From Actinoplanes italicus (GTDB taxonomy: Bacteria > Actinomycetota > Actinomycetes > Mycobacteriales > Micromonosporaceae), in the NCBI RefSeq assembly GCF_003001815.1, contig NZ_PVMZ01000011.1:277506-341505 (forward strand): a stretch of 64,000 nucleotides of DNA, written 5' to 3'. Positions within the stretch are counted from its first letter, which is position 1; each line of letters begins with the position of its first letter. Under the pieces are notes generated by a model, which did not search any database, had not been told where the DNA came from, and saw nothing but the letters and a program-made list of their open reading frames with translations. Below are positions 40,629 to 49,959 of the stretch, in pieces. The translations under genes and the position numbers were made by a program.

Positions 40629-42266
40629 CTAGAACCCCTCCGGACCGGCCATCGGCAGGCGGACGCAGACGATCGTGCCGGTCGGCTCGTTGTCGGCCAG
40701 CTTGATCGTCCCGCCGTGCAGCAGCACGATGGCGCGGGCCAGGCTCAGACCCAGCCCGCTGCCGGGGTTGCCCTGATGGCGCACGTTCCTGCCGCGGAAG
40801 AACCGGTCGAAAACGCGGGCCCGTTCGTCGGCCGGGGTGCCGATGCCGCAGTCGGCGATGCACAGCTCCGCCATCGTGTCGTCGGCGCACAGCGTGATGT
40901 GGATCGGCGCGCCCGGCGGGCTGTAGCGGACCGCGTTGGACAACAGGTCGTCGATGACCTGCCGGAGCCGGATCTCGTCGCCCGGCAGGTGCAGCACGGC
41001 CGGCAGTTCGGTGGCCAGGGTCAGGCGGTCGCCGCTGTGCCGCAGGCAGGTCACCGCGTCGGACACCAGCGCGGCCAGGTCGACGTCGCGGACGTTCAGG
41101 CCGAGATGCCCGGCGTCGAGGCCGGCCAGGTCGAGCAGGGTGTCGGCGATCCGCTGCAGCGAGGAGGCGTTGCGGGCGATCACCTGGGCCATCTGCCGCA
41201 TGTCCGGGTCGAGGCCGGCCGCCTCCTCGGCGAGAAGGGTGGCGTTCGCGGTGATCGCGGTGAGCGGGGTACGCAACTCGTGCCCCACCAGGTCCACGAA
41301 GTCACCCTGGGCGCGGGCGAGCTGACGCGACAGCTCCTCGCCCCGGCGCTGGGCCACGAAGATGCCGATCCGTCCGGCCACCCCGTCGAGCAGGACGGTG
41401 AGCAGGTCGGGCTCGTACTCCTGGGTGCCCGCGTAGCAGGTGAGCACGCCGAGCAGGGCGTCACCGTCGCGGACCGGCACGGACAGCGCTGTGCGTACGC
41501 CGTGGCGCAGGCAGACCTGCACCCGCTCACGCTCGTGGGCGGTCCGCAGGTCCTGGCTGAGCCCGATGTCGGGGATCCAGAGCGGCTGTCCGCTCTCCCA
41601 GACCCGGCCGGTGATGCCCTGGCCGCGCACCGGGGTGTGCCCGAAGAAGCCCTCCGGGTCGAGGCCGGCCGAGTCCCAGTGCCCGGCCGCCTGCAGCAGG
41701 CCGGTGGAGTCGTCGATCAGGTACAGCTCCGCCGACGGCCATCCGAGCGTGACGGTGACCGCCCGCAGCACCTCCGGGGTGGCCTGGACCATGGTGGCCG
41801 ACTTCTTCAACGCGTGTTCGACGGCGAGGTGGCAGTTACGAAACCGTTCGACCCGGCGCAGGGCGGTGACCTCGTGGGCGACCGCGACCGCGCCGAGCGG
41901 ACGGCCGTCCGGATGCCGGATGCACTGCGCGCTGGTGTCGAAGATCCGCACCCGGTGGCCGGGGGTACGGAGCAGCACGTCCTCGGAGACCACGTGCTCG
42001 CCGTGCAGCGCCCGCAGCAGCGGGCTCTCGGCGCGGGTCATCGGCCGCATGTCCGGCGTGGTCAGGTGCTCGTAGGCGAGGTCCTCGAAGTCCGGCGGGA
42101 GCGGGCCGTCCGGCCCGACGCCGGCTATCTCACGCATCGTCCGGTTGGCGAAGACCAACCGGCCGTCACGGTCGCAGGCGACCACGCCCGCGTCCATGCT
42201 CTCCAGCAGGGCGCCGAGGAGGGCGCCGTTGTCCAGGGCGGACACCGCCTCGTCCAGCACCACCAT
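40629..42266 (-). CDS. PAS/GAF histidine kinase
   Basis: The 545-residue soluble kinase has an N-terminal PAS-like region (LLESMDAGVVACDRDGRLVFANRTMREIAG), a second sensor of GAF type at about 145-300 (GQPLWIPDIGLSQDL, ALSVPVRDGDALLGVLTCYAG), the HisKA segment FVDLVGHELRTPLTAITAN with H329, and a HATPase domain containing DEIRLRQVIDDLLSNAVRY and GSGLGLSLARAIVLLHGG. No membrane segments are seen. It lies 71 bases downstream of the single-domain response regulator on the same strand, so they probably form one signalling pair. Confidence 0.93.
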   Translation of the reverse strand: MVVLDEAVSALDNGALLGALLESMDAGVVACDRDGRLVFANRTMREIAGVGPDGPLPPDFEDLAYEHLTTPDMRPMTRAESPLLRALHGEHVVSEDVLLRTPGHRVRIFDTSAQCIRHPDGRPLGAVAVAHEVTALRRVERFRNCHLAVEHALKKSATMVQATPEVLRAVTVTLGWPSAELYLIDDSTGLLQAAGHWDSAGLDPEGFFGHTPVRGQGITGRVWESGQPLWIPDIGLSQDLRTAHERERVQVCLRHGVRTALSVPVRDGDALLGVLTCYAGTQEYEPDLLTVLLDGVAGRIGIFVAQRRGEELSRQLARAQGDFVDLVGHELRTPLTAITANATLLAEEAAGLDPDMRQMAQVIARNASSLQRIADTLLDLAGLDAGHLGLNVRDVDLAALVSDAVTCLRHSGDRLTLATELPAVLHLPGDEIRLRQVIDDLLSNAVRYSPPGAPIHITLCADDTMAELCIADCGIGTPADERARVFDRFFRGRNVRHQGNPGSGLGLSLARAIVLLHGGTIKLADNEPTGTIVCVRLPMAGPEGF

Positions 42267-42337
42267 GACCCGCCCGATTCTCCCGACCGAGGCCCGTGGT
42301 CACGGGCTTTCCGAGGCCTTACCCACTTCCCAATTTT

Positions 42338-42766
42338 TCATACTGAAACCGACATGTCAGCGGGACAGCGGCTGCCCGCACCATCGTGGTCGTGCGGGCC
42401 GATGGCCAGAAGCTCCTCCATGGCGGCGAGCAGGCGGTCGTTGGGGCAGGGCTTGAGCATGATGGCGCAGACCTGCGCCGAACCCGCCCGAGGATCGCCG
42501 GGCCGCAGGTGGCCGCTGAGGACGGCCACCGGGATGCGTCGCACGTCATCCTCCGGATGGCCACGGATTGCCTCGATCAACTCCCACCCGTCCATCACCG
42601 GCATGCCGAGATCGGTCAGCACGATGTCCGGCCGGTGCTCGACGATCGCCTCGAACGCTGCCCGACCGTCCGATGCCCGCAACACGGTCATTCCGGTTCG
42701 CTTGAACACCCTGGCGAGTACCAGGGCGATGTCCTCGTCGTCCTCAGCGATCAGCAATACGGCCAT
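42338..42766 (-). CDS. Single-domain response regulator
   Basis: The 142-residue protein is a receiver domain only. The acidic pocket is AEDDEDIA, the phospho-acceptor is D52 in DIVLTDLGMPVMDGWEL, and the conserved lysine is in AIMLKPCPND. There is no output domain, so it acts through protein contacts or phosphorelay, most likely with the histidine kinase encoded just downstream. It is divergent from the GH3 gene whose promoter carries a CebR-type site. Confidence 0.93.
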   Translation of the reverse strand: MAVLLIAEDDEDIALVLARVFKRTGMTVLRASDGRAAFEAIVEHRPDIVLTDLGMPVMDGWELIEAIRGHPEDDVRRIPVAVLSGHLRPGDPRAGSAQVCAIMLKPCPNDRLLAAMEELLAIGPHDHDGAGSRCPADMSVSV

Positions 42767-42893
42767 GTCAGCTCCGTCGGAAGGTCCGTTGGTCCAGCAT
42801 GCGCCAGGGCGGTACGGGCCGGGGCGGATATGTCGGTACCCGCAACAAGCGCGTTGTTCTTCCGGAACCGGTGCACCGCATCGAGGATCGTTT

Positions 42894-42907
42894 CGGGAGC
42901 GCTCCCA
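42894..42907. promoter_or_regulatory. CebR-type operator (palindrome GGGAGCGCTCCC)
   Basis: A perfect 12-bp palindrome GGGAGCGCTCCC (42895-42906), with a flanking A, matches the CebR consensus TGGGAGCGCTCCCA at 13 of 14 positions. CebR is the LacI-family cellobiose repressor of actinomycetes. The site is 108 bases upstream of the secreted GH3 gene, so that gene should be induced by cello-oligosaccharides. Confidence 0.75.
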
Positions 42908-43014
42908 AATCCAACGAACTTCTTCTCAACCTGAATTCGGGCCAAAACGGACGATGTGATATCGGTGGCCATGCCCTCGCCACGTTGAAGAGGTTCAATC
43001 CCGAGGAGGACGCA

Positions 43015-45084
43015 TTGCGACCACAGGTTCGGCTCGCGGCACTGGGCGTGGTGGCCACGCTCACCGCGACGGTGGCCTCGGCGCCCGCGGCGGCGACGAG
43101 GACGATCAGCCCGGCATACCTGGACGCCCGGCAACCCGTCGAGCGCCGGGTCGCCGACCTGCTGTCCCGGATGACCCTGAACGACAAGGTCGGGCAGATG
43201 ACCCAGGCCGAACGCGCCCAGGTCGCCGCGAACCCGGGCCGGGTCACCGCGTGGCGGCTCGGCTCAGTGCTGTCCGGCGGCGGTTCGGTGCCGTCACCGA
43301 ACACCCCGCAGGCGTGGGTCGACATGGTCAACAGCCTCCAACGGGCCGCACTCGAGACCCCGCTGAAGATCCCGCTGATCTACGGCATCGACGCCGTGCA
43401 CGGGCACGGCAACGCGCACGGCGCCACGGTCTTCCCGCACAACGCCGGGCTCGGCGCCACCCGCGACTCGGAGCTGGTCCGCAAGGTCTACCGGGCCACC
43501 GCCGCGGAGATGCGGGCCACCGGCATCCCGTGGAACTTCGCGCCGTGCGTCTGCGTGTCCCGCGACGAGCGGTGGGGCCGGGCCTACGAGAGCTTCGGCG
43601 AGAACCCCGGACTGGTCACCCGGCTCGGCGGCAGTGCCGTCGACGGGCTCCGGGAGGGCGGAGTCCTCGCCACCGTCAAGCACTTCGCCGGCGACGGCGA
43701 CACCGAGCACGGCACCGGTGACAGTGACTACGCGATCGACCAGGGCGTCACCGTCACGAACAGGAACGACTTCCACCGGATCGACCTCGCACCGTACGCG
43801 GCCGCCGTCAGCGAACACGGCGTCCAGACCGTCATGCCGTCGTTCTCCAGCGTCGACTGGACCGAGGACGGCGCCGGCAATCCCGTCAAGATGCACGCCG
43901 ACGAGGAGCTCATCACCGGCACGCTCAAGGGCCGGATGGGCTTCGACGGCTTCGTGATCAGCGATTGGGAGGCCATCCACCAGCTCCCCACGGCCGAGCC
44001 CGCCGGAACCCGGGAGCCGGCCGCCGACCAGGTCCGCGCCGGTGTCCTCGCCGGCGTCGACATGTTCATGGAGCCCAGCACGGCGCCGCAGTTCCAGGAG
44101 CTCCTGCTGGCCGAGGTCGAGGCCGGGCGGGTGCCGATGAGCCGGATCGACGACGCGGTCCGGCGGATCCTGCGGGTCAAGTTCCGGCTCGGGCTCTTCG
44201 AGAACCCGTACGCCACCCTCGGCGAGCTGGGCACCCCGGCCCACCGCGCGCTGGCCCGGGAGGCGGTCGCCCAGTCGCAGGTGCTGCTCAAGAACACCGA
44301 CCGGCTGCTGCCGCTGCGATCCGACGCGAAGATCTACGTGGCCGGGCGCAACGCCGACGACATCGGCAACCAGGCCGGTGGCTGGACCGTCGACTGGCAG
44401 GGCCGCAACGGCGACATCATCCCCGGCACCACGGTCCTCGACGGCATCCGCGAGGTCGCCCCGTCCGCGTCGGTCACCTTCAGCGCCGACGCGTCCGCGC
44501 CGATCGGCGCCTCCGACATCGGCGTGGTCGTGGTGGGCGAGACGCCGTACGCCGAAGGCTTCGGTGATGTCGGCAGCAAGCCCTGGCAGCAGGGCACCGG
44601 GGAGCAGAGGGAGCCCAAACTGCTCACCCTGCAGCCCGGCGATCGGGCGGTCGTCGGCAAGGTCTGCGCGGCGGCCGCGAAATGCGTGGTGCTGATCGTC
44701 TCCGGGCGTCCGCAGGTGATCACCGACCAGCTCGGCGGGATCGACGCGCTGGTCGCGTCCTGGCTGCCCGGCAGCGAGGGGGCCGGGGTCGCCGACGTGC
44801 TGTTCGGCCGGCGGCCCTTCACCGGCCGGTTGCCCTTCTCCTGGCCGGCATCGGTCTCGCAGGTCCCGGTCAACATCGGGGACAAGACCTATCAACCCCT
44901 CTTCCCGTACGGGTGGGGGCTGCGCACCGGAAGCGGGAAGGACGGCCGGGACGCCGCCCAGGAGCGGGCCGCGGCCGGACGAGCGCCGGCCGGCTGGCAG
45001 CAGACGATCGCCGACGCCCAGCTGTCCGAGGAGGGTGGCGACAACGTCGGGTCGGAAGCGCTGTTCCGCTCGGTCGCCGGTTAG
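43015..45084 (+). CDS. Secreted GH3-family beta-glucosidase
   Basis: The 689-residue protein starts at a TTG directly behind GAGGAGG. The open frame continues upstream to 42799 but includes the CebR operator and lacks a ribosome site. A Sec signal is seen (residues 1-28, ending ASAPAAA), then the GH3 barrel with IYGIDAVHGHGNAHGATVFPH and nucleophile in GFVISDWEAIHQL, and the second domain from REAVAQSQVLLKNTDRLLPL to LPFSWPASVSQVPVNIGD. The family hydrolyses beta-glucosides or cello-oligosaccharides. A C-terminal FN3 domain is absent. Secretion fits extracellular cellobiose release. Confidence 0.9.
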   Translation: MRPQVRLAALGVVATLTATVASAPAAATRTISPAYLDARQPVERRVADLLSRMTLNDKVGQMTQAERAQVAANPGRVTAWRLGSVLSGGGSVPSPNTPQAWVDMVNSLQRAALETPLKIPLIYGIDAVHGHGNAHGATVFPHNAGLGATRDSELVRKVYRATAAEMRATGIPWNFAPCVCVSRDERWGRAYESFGENPGLVTRLGGSAVDGLREGGVLATVKHFAGDGDTEHGTGDSDYAIDQGVTVTNRNDFHRIDLAPYAAAVSEHGVQTVMPSFSSVDWTEDGAGNPVKMHADEELITGTLKGRMGFDGFVISDWEAIHQLPTAEPAGTREPAADQVRAGVLAGVDMFMEPSTAPQFQELLLAEVEAGRVPMSRIDDAVRRILRVKFRLGLFENPYATLGELGTPAHRALAREAVAQSQVLLKNTDRLLPLRSDAKIYVAGRNADDIGNQAGGWTVDWQGRNGDIIPGTTVLDGIREVAPSASVTFSADASAPIGASDIGVVVVGETPYAEGFGDVGSKPWQQGTGEQREPKLLTLQPGDRAVVGKVCAAAAKCVVLIVSGRPQVITDQLGGIDALVASWLPGSEGAGVADVLFGRRPFTGRLPFSWPASVSQVPVNIGDKTYQPLFPYGWGLRTGSGKDGRDAAQERAAAGRAPAGWQQTIADAQLSEEGGDNVGSEALFRSVAG

Positions 45085-45093
45085 GGTGCGATC

Positions 45094-45429
45094 ATGCCGC
45101 TGCTGTTCTCCTACGGGACCCTGCGTGACCCGGCCGTGCAGACGAGCACCTTCGGCCGCCGCCTGGAAGGGCGTGAGGACCGGATCGTCGGGTTCCGGCT
45201 GGAACAGGTGGAGATCACCGATCCGGGCGTGCTCGCGGTCAGCGGCGAGCGGTTCCACCCGATCCTGGTGCCGTCCGGCGACCCCGGCGACGTGGTGGCC
45301 GGGTCGGCACTCGAGGTGACCGAGGCCGAGCTGCTGCGCGCCGACGACTACGAGGTCGACGACTACCACCGCGTCGAGGCATCGCTGGCCTCCGGCGGCA
45401 CCGCCTGGGTGTACGTGGCCCACGCGTAA
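45094..45429 (+). CDS. Gamma-glutamylcyclotransferase (GGCT/AIG2)-family protein
   Basis: The 111-residue protein starts with the substrate-binding motif LFSYGTLRDP and continues with VVAGSALEVTEAELLRADDYEVDDYHR, where the first D/E is normally catalytic. Length suits the family. It may form 5-oxoproline from gamma-glutamyl amines, which is of interest because gamma-glutamylated polyamines are pathway intermediates in the surrounding region; that link is inference. Confidence 0.85.
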   Translation: MPLLFSYGTLRDPAVQTSTFGRRLEGREDRIVGFRLEQVEITDPGVLAVSGERFHPILVPSGDPGDVVAGSALEVTEAELLRADDYEVDDYHRVEASLASGGTAWVYVAHA

Positions 45430-45435
45430 CAGATC

Positions 45436-45490
45436 CGGCTGTGCCGTACCGCTGTCCCAGTTGAGCTGGGACAGCGGTACGGCACAGCCG
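45436..45490. terminator. Perfect 25-bp hairpin between convergent genes
   Basis: Arms 45436-45460 and 45466-45490 are perfectly complementary over 25 base pairs around a 5-base loop TTGAG. The hairpin lies 6 bases after the GGCT-like stop and 11 bases before the opposing aminotransferase stop, so it should end transcription from both directions. Such a long perfect stem is unusual. Confidence 0.9.
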
Positions 45491-45501
45491 ACACCAACGG
45501 G

Positions 45502-46884
45502 TCAGAGGCGGTTCTGGGCCTCGGTGAGGACCGCGCGCAGGATCTGCTCGATCTCGGCGAACTGGGTCTCGGTCGCGGTCAGCGGCGGCGCCAGCTGAAT
45601 GACCGGGTCGCCACGGTCGTCGGCGCGGCAGTAGAGACCCGCCTCGAACAGCGCCTGCGAGAGGAACCCGCGCAGCAGCCGCTCGGACTCCTCGGCGTTG
45701 AAGGTCTCCTTCGTCGACTTGTCCTTGACCATCTCGATGCCGAAGAAGTACCCGTCGCCGCGGACGTCGCCGACGATCGGCAGGTCGAGCAGCTTCTCCA
45801 GGTACGACCGGAACAGCGGGCTGTTCTCCCGTACATGCTGGTTGAGCCCCTCGCGCTCCATGATGTCGAGGTTCGCCAGCGCCACCGCCGCGCCCACCGG
45901 GTGGCCGCCGTAGGTGATGCCGTGCGCGAACCAGTTGGTGCCGGTGAGGAACGGCTCGGCCAGGCGCTCCGAGGCGATCATCGCGCCGAGCGGGACGTAC
46001 CCGGAGGTCAGGCCCTTGGCGACGGTGATGATGTCGGGCTGGTAGCCGTACCTGTCGGCGCCGAAGTACTCGCCGAGGCGGCCGAACGCGCAGATCACCT
46101 CGTCGGACACGAGCAGCACGTCGTAGCGGTCACAGATCTCCCGGACCCGCTGGAAGTACCCGGGCGGTGGAGGGAAGCAGCCACCGGCGTTCTGCACGGG
46201 CTCGAGGTAGACCGCCGCGACGGTGTCCGGGCCCTCGAACTCGATCATCTCGGCGATGCGGTCGGCGGCCCAGATCCCGAACTGCTCGGGCGTCATGTTC
46301 TCGTCGGGACGACGGTAGTAGTTGGTGTTCGGCACGCGCATCGTCGAGGGGACCAGCGGCTCGAAGTCCTGCTTGAACGGCGGGATGCCGGTGATCGACA
46401 GGGCGCCCATCGAGCTGCCGTGGTACGCGACGGCCCGCGAGATGACCTTGGTCTTGAGCGGCTTGCCGGTGCGCTTGAAGTAGGAGCGGGCCAGTTTCCA
46501 CGCCGACTCGACGGCCTCGGACCCGCCGGTGGTGAAGAAGACCCGGTTCAGGTCGCCGGGGGCCAGCTCGGCGAGACGGCCGGCGAGCTCGATGGCCTTG
46601 GGGTGGGCATAGGACCAGATCGGGAAGTACGCCAGCTCGGCGGCCTGCTTGGCGGCGGCGTCGGCGAGCTCCTGCCGGCCGTGGCCGGTCTGCACGACGA
46701 AGAGGGCGGAGAGGCCGTCGAGGTAACGGCGCCCGGCGGAGTCCCACACATAGCAGCCGTCTCCACGGGTGATCACCGGAACCGGGCTGTCCTGGTAGGC
46801 CGAGAGCCGGGTGAAGTGCATCCAGAGGTGGTCACGGGCGGTGTTGGAGAGGGCTTCCACGTCAGCGGGCGTTCGGTCTGTCAC
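45502..46884 (-). CDS. Class III aminotransferase, putrescine/omega-amino acid type
   Basis: The 460-residue PLP enzyme has TTGGSEAVESAWKLARSYFKRTGKPLKTKVISRAVAYHG, the cofactor motif VSDEVICAFGRLGEYFG, and the lysine in IITVAKGLTSGYVPLGAM. This group includes putrescine:pyruvate and omega-amino acid:pyruvate aminotransferases. The GTG at 46884 follows GGGAGAG. It is downstream of the transporter operon but behind a strong terminator, so it probably has its own promoter. It may convert putrescine to 4-aminobutanal. Confidence 0.88.
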   Translation of the reverse strand: MTDRTPADVEALSNTARDHLWMHFTRLSAYQDSPVPVITRGDGCYVWDSAGRRYLDGLSALFVVQTGHGRQELADAAAKQAAELAYFPIWSYAHPKAIELAGRLAELAPGDLNRVFFTTGGSEAVESAWKLARSYFKRTGKPLKTKVISRAVAYHGSSMGALSITGIPPFKQDFEPLVPSTMRVPNTNYYRRPDENMTPEQFGIWAADRIAEMIEFEGPDTVAAVYLEPVQNAGGCFPPPPGYFQRVREICDRYDVLLVSDEVICAFGRLGEYFGADRYGYQPDIITVAKGLTSGYVPLGAMIASERLAEPFLTGTNWFAHGITYGGHPVGAAVALANLDIMEREGLNQHVRENSPLFRSYLEKLLDLPIVGDVRGDGYFFGIEMVKDKSTKETFNAEESERLLRGFLSQALFEAGLYCRADDRGDPVIQLAPPLTATETQFAEIEQILRAVLTEAQNRL

Positions 46885-46999
46885 GGGTATCTCTCCCACT
46901 AGTTCCAGAGGTTGATCCGATACTGCCCACGGAATCCGTCGTGCACAAGAGTATTCGCTGCTCTTTCCGCAGGTTTTACCGAGATCCGTAGAATGCGAA

Positions 47000-47028
47000 A
47001 CGGCCCGGCGAATCAACCGCCGGGCCGT
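47000..47028 (-). terminator. 11-bp hairpin terminator of the pot-type operon
   Basis: ACGGCCCGGCG (47000-47010) pairs perfectly with CGCCGGGCCGT (47018-47028) across a 7-base loop, 13 bases after the last permease stop on the minus strand. It is followed there by TTTCGCATTC, a weakly T-rich tract. Confidence 0.75.
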
Positions 47029-47041
47029 ATGACGCGATTTG

Positions 47042-47845
47042 TTACGCCGCTACCCTCTTCTTCGGCCGGGAACGGACGTTGGAGATCACCGCGATCAGCA
47101 CGCCGGCCACGAAGATCATCGTTCCCATGACGTTGACCTGCGGCGGCAGGCCGACCCGGGTGGCGCCCCAGATCCACATCGGGAACGTCTCCGTCGTACC
47201 GCCGGTGAAGTTGGTGATCACGAAGTCGTCGATCGAGAGGGCGAACGCGAGCATCACGCCGGAGAAGATCGCCGGCAGGAGGATCGGGAAGATCACCTTC
47301 CAGAACGTGGTCCAGCCGCTCGCCCCGAGGTCGGCCGCGGCCTCCTCGAGGGAACGGTCCAGGGTCACCACCCGGGCCCGGACCACGATCGCGACGAACG
47401 ACACCGAGAACATCACGTGCGCGATCGTGATGGTCACCGGGCCGGGGCTGATCCCGAGCGAGACGAACATGCTCAGCAGCGACGAACCCATCACCAGCTC
47501 GGGCGAGGAGATGGCCGCGAACATCAGCAGGTTGAGCCCGGCAGCGCCGCGGAACTGCCAGCGCCCCAGGGCGTAGCCGATACCGGTGCCCAGAGCTCCG
47601 GCGATCAGCGCGGTCAGGACCGCGATGATCAGCGACATCACCAGGGCGTCGGTGAGCGCCTCGAGGGCGAAGACGTCCCGGTACCACTTGAGCGTGAAGC
47701 CCTGCCAGGTCTGGTTGTACCGGCCGCTCGGATCGTTGAACCCGAACAGGATCATCACCGAGATCGGCAGGACCAGCCAGGCGATCAGCACCCAGGTGTA
47801 GATGTGCATCAGGCGCGCGCCGCCGATGCGGAACCGACCGGTCAT
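47042..47845 (-). CDS. potC: Polyamine-type ABC transporter permease (PotC-like)
   Basis: The 267-residue membrane protein has about six hydrophobic segments and the EAA loop LEEAAADLGASGWTTFWKVIFPILLPAIFSG, which is typical of PotC. WLVLPISVMILFGFNDPSGRYNQTWQGFTLKWY is characteristic of the family N-terminus. The ATG at 47845 overlaps the PotB-like stop as ATGA; longer frames are not used. Confidence 0.9.
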   Translation of the reverse strand: MTGRFRIGGARLMHIYTWVLIAWLVLPISVMILFGFNDPSGRYNQTWQGFTLKWYRDVFALEALTDALVMSLIIAVLTALIAGALGTGIGYALGRWQFRGAAGLNLLMFAAISSPELVMGSSLLSMFVSLGISPGPVTITIAHVMFSVSFVAIVVRARVVTLDRSLEEAAADLGASGWTTFWKVIFPILLPAIFSGVMLAFALSIDDFVITNFTGGTTETFPMWIWGATRVGLPPQVNVMGTMIFVAGVLIAVISNVRSRPKKRVAA

Positions 47846-48705
47846 CGCGCGGCCACCTTCATGACGTCCTCGGTGCCCAGCGCCCGGGCGTACACGAAGA
47901 TGCCCACCAGCAGCACCGCCATCAGCGTGAACGACAGCGCCGACGCCGACGGGTAGTCGGAGTTGGACAAAAACTTCGACTGGATGACCTGCCCGATCAT
48001 CGTCGTCTCCGAGCTGCCGAGCAGCTCCGAGTTGACGTAGTCGGAGCTGGCCGGCACGAAGGTCATCAGCACGCCGGCGAAGACACCGGGCAGCGCCAGC
48101 GGGAAGATGACCTTGGTGAACGAGGAGACCGGGGAGGCGTACAGGTCCCGCGCCGCCTCGACGACGCGGGGATCGATGCGTTCCAGTGCCACGTAGATCG
48201 GCAGCACCATGAACGGCAGGAAGCTGTACACCAGCCCGGCGATCACCGCGGTGGCGCTGCCGAGCACCTGGAAGTCGCCCGGGAGGATCCCGGCCTCCTT
48301 CAGCGGGTGCAGCAGCACGCCGTCGTCCGTGAGGAGCATCCGCCACGAGATGGTGCGCAGGACGAACGACACGAAGAACGGCAGCAGGATCAGGAACAGG
48401 TAGGTCGCCTTCCGCCTGCCCCCGTAGAAGGCGATCCAGTAAGCGACCGGGAACGCCAGCACGATCAGCACGAACGATGTGACGGCGCCGTACACCAGCG
48501 AACGGATCAACTGGGTCTGGTAATCCGCGAGCGACTCCACGTAGTTCTGCCAGTGGCCCGTGAAGACGAACCCGTTGACCACGTCACCCTCTTGCAGCGA
48601 CAGCGACACCATGGTCGCCATCGGCACCGCGAAGAAGACCACGAGCCACAACCCGCCGGGCAGGACGAGAAGATAGGGCGCGAGTGTACGTTTCACCCGG
48701 TCCAT
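47842..48705 (-). CDS. potB: Polyamine-type ABC transporter permease (PotB-like)
   Basis: The 287-residue membrane protein begins DRVKRTLAPYLLVLPGGLWLVVFFAVPMATMVSLSLQ and has the EAA loop VVEAARDLYASPVSSFTKVIFPLALPGVFAG. It pairs with the PotC-like permease for spermidine/putrescine uptake. It lies 3 bases after the binding-protein gene. Confidence 0.9.
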   Translation of the reverse strand: MDRVKRTLAPYLLVLPGGLWLVVFFAVPMATMVSLSLQEGDVVNGFVFTGHWQNYVESLADYQTQLIRSLVYGAVTSFVLIVLAFPVAYWIAFYGGRRKATYLFLILLPFFVSFVLRTISWRMLLTDDGVLLHPLKEAGILPGDFQVLGSATAVIAGLVYSFLPFMVLPIYVALERIDPRVVEAARDLYASPVSSFTKVIFPLALPGVFAGVLMTFVPASSDYVNSELLGSSETTMIGQVIQSKFLSNSDYPSASALSFTLMAVLLVGIFVYARALGTEDVMKVAAR

Positions 48706-48708
48706 GGG

Positions 48709-49959
48709 TTACCCCAGCACGATCGGCTGGAACACCCGCTCGAAGTCGTTCTTCTCCTCGGCGGTGTTGAAGTTGACGTAGTAGTGCAGCCGCTTGTACT
48801 CGGCGTCGCCGGGGAAGACGAGCGGACTGTCGGCGACCGAGAGCAGGAAGTCCTTGTCCTCGCCGGAGGCCGCGGCCGCGTGCTTCTTCATCTGCGCCTG
48901 GGCGCCGGGGACCGGGCAGACGTAGTTGATGTACTCGGCCAGGGTGGTGGCGTTCTCCAGGTCGTACAGGAAGTCCATCAGCGTGATGGCGTCGAGCGGG
49001 TTCTCGGCGGTGATCGGGATCGCCATGTTGTCGGTCCAGATGGTGCCGCCCTCCTGCGGGATCACGAACTTGAAGTTCGTGCCGTCGGAGACGTTCTTCT
49101 GGAAAATGTCACCCGACCAGGCCTGGGTGATCCAGACCTCGCCCTTGCCGAGCGCGTCGACGTAGCCCTGGTCGTAGTAGTTGCGGACGATGCCGGCGTC
49201 CTTCTGCTCCTTGAGCTTGGCCGCCGCCGTCTTCCAGGCGTTCTCGTCCGACTTGGCCGGGTCGAGGCCGGCCGCGAGCAGACCGAAGTTGCCGAGCTCC
49301 TGCAGGTCGCGGAACATGCCGACCTTGCCCTTGTACTTCGGGTTCCACAGGTCGGCGAGGCTGGTGACCGGGTCCTTGATCTTGGACGGGTCGTAGGCGA
49401 TGCCGGTGATGCCGGACGCGTACGGGATGCTGAAGACATTGCCCGGGTCGTACGCCGAGGCGGCGTACGACTTGGCCGCGTTGGCGGCGTAGTTGGGCAG
49501 CTTCGAGTGGTCCAGCGGAGCCAGGAAGCCCGAGTCACGGAACTGGCCGAACTGGACCGAGTTGGTGATGACCATGAGGTCGTAACCGATCGACTGCCCG
49601 GCGGACAGCTGCGGCTGCACCTTGGCGAACCACGGGCCCATCTCCTGGATGACCTCGTCGTACTTCACCTTGATGCCGGTCTTCGCCGTGAACTTCTTCA
49701 GCTCGGGAAGCTTCGGGTCCATGTAGAGAGGCCAGTTGGCGAAGTTGAGCTGACCCTTCTGGGTCTTACCGGCCCAGAACTTCGCGACGGCGTCGGGGGC
49801 AACGCTGGCCTGCGGCTTGCCCTTGCCCTCCACGCCACACGCGGCGAGGAAGGCGCCCATCGCCGACAATCCGCCGAGGCGCAGCGCGTCACGGCGACCG
49901 AGCCGCGACTGCGTCATGCCTCGCAGGAGGGAGGGGCTCGGCTTATCGGTGGGGAACAT
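48709..49959 (-). CDS. potD: Spermidine/putrescine-binding lipoprotein (PotD-like)
   Basis: The 416-residue protein has a twin-arginine-like start, SRLGRRDALRLGGLSAMGAFLAAC, with a lipobox LAAC, and the PotD-type sequence LNFANWPLYMDPKLPELKKFTAKTGIKVKYDEVI, PYASGITGIAYDPSKIKDPVTSLADLWNPKYKGKVGM, and IWTDNMAIPITAENPLDAITLMDF. The ATG at 49959 overlaps the ATPase stop by one base. It captures a polyamine at the outer face of the membrane. Confidence 0.9.
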   Translation of the reverse strand: MFPTDKPSPSLLRGMTQSRLGRRDALRLGGLSAMGAFLAACGVEGKGKPQASVAPDAVAKFWAGKTQKGQLNFANWPLYMDPKLPELKKFTAKTGIKVKYDEVIQEMGPWFAKVQPQLSAGQSIGYDLMVITNSVQFGQFRDSGFLAPLDHSKLPNYAANAAKSYAASAYDPGNVFSIPYASGITGIAYDPSKIKDPVTSLADLWNPKYKGKVGMFRDLQELGNFGLLAAGLDPAKSDENAWKTAAAKLKEQKDAGIVRNYYDQGYVDALGKGEVWITQAWSGDIFQKNVSDGTNFKFVIPQEGGTIWTDNMAIPITAENPLDAITLMDFLYDLENATTLAEYINYVCPVPGAQAQMKKHAAAASGEDKDFLLSVADSPLVFPGDAEYKRLHYYVNFNTAEEKNDFERVFQPIVLG

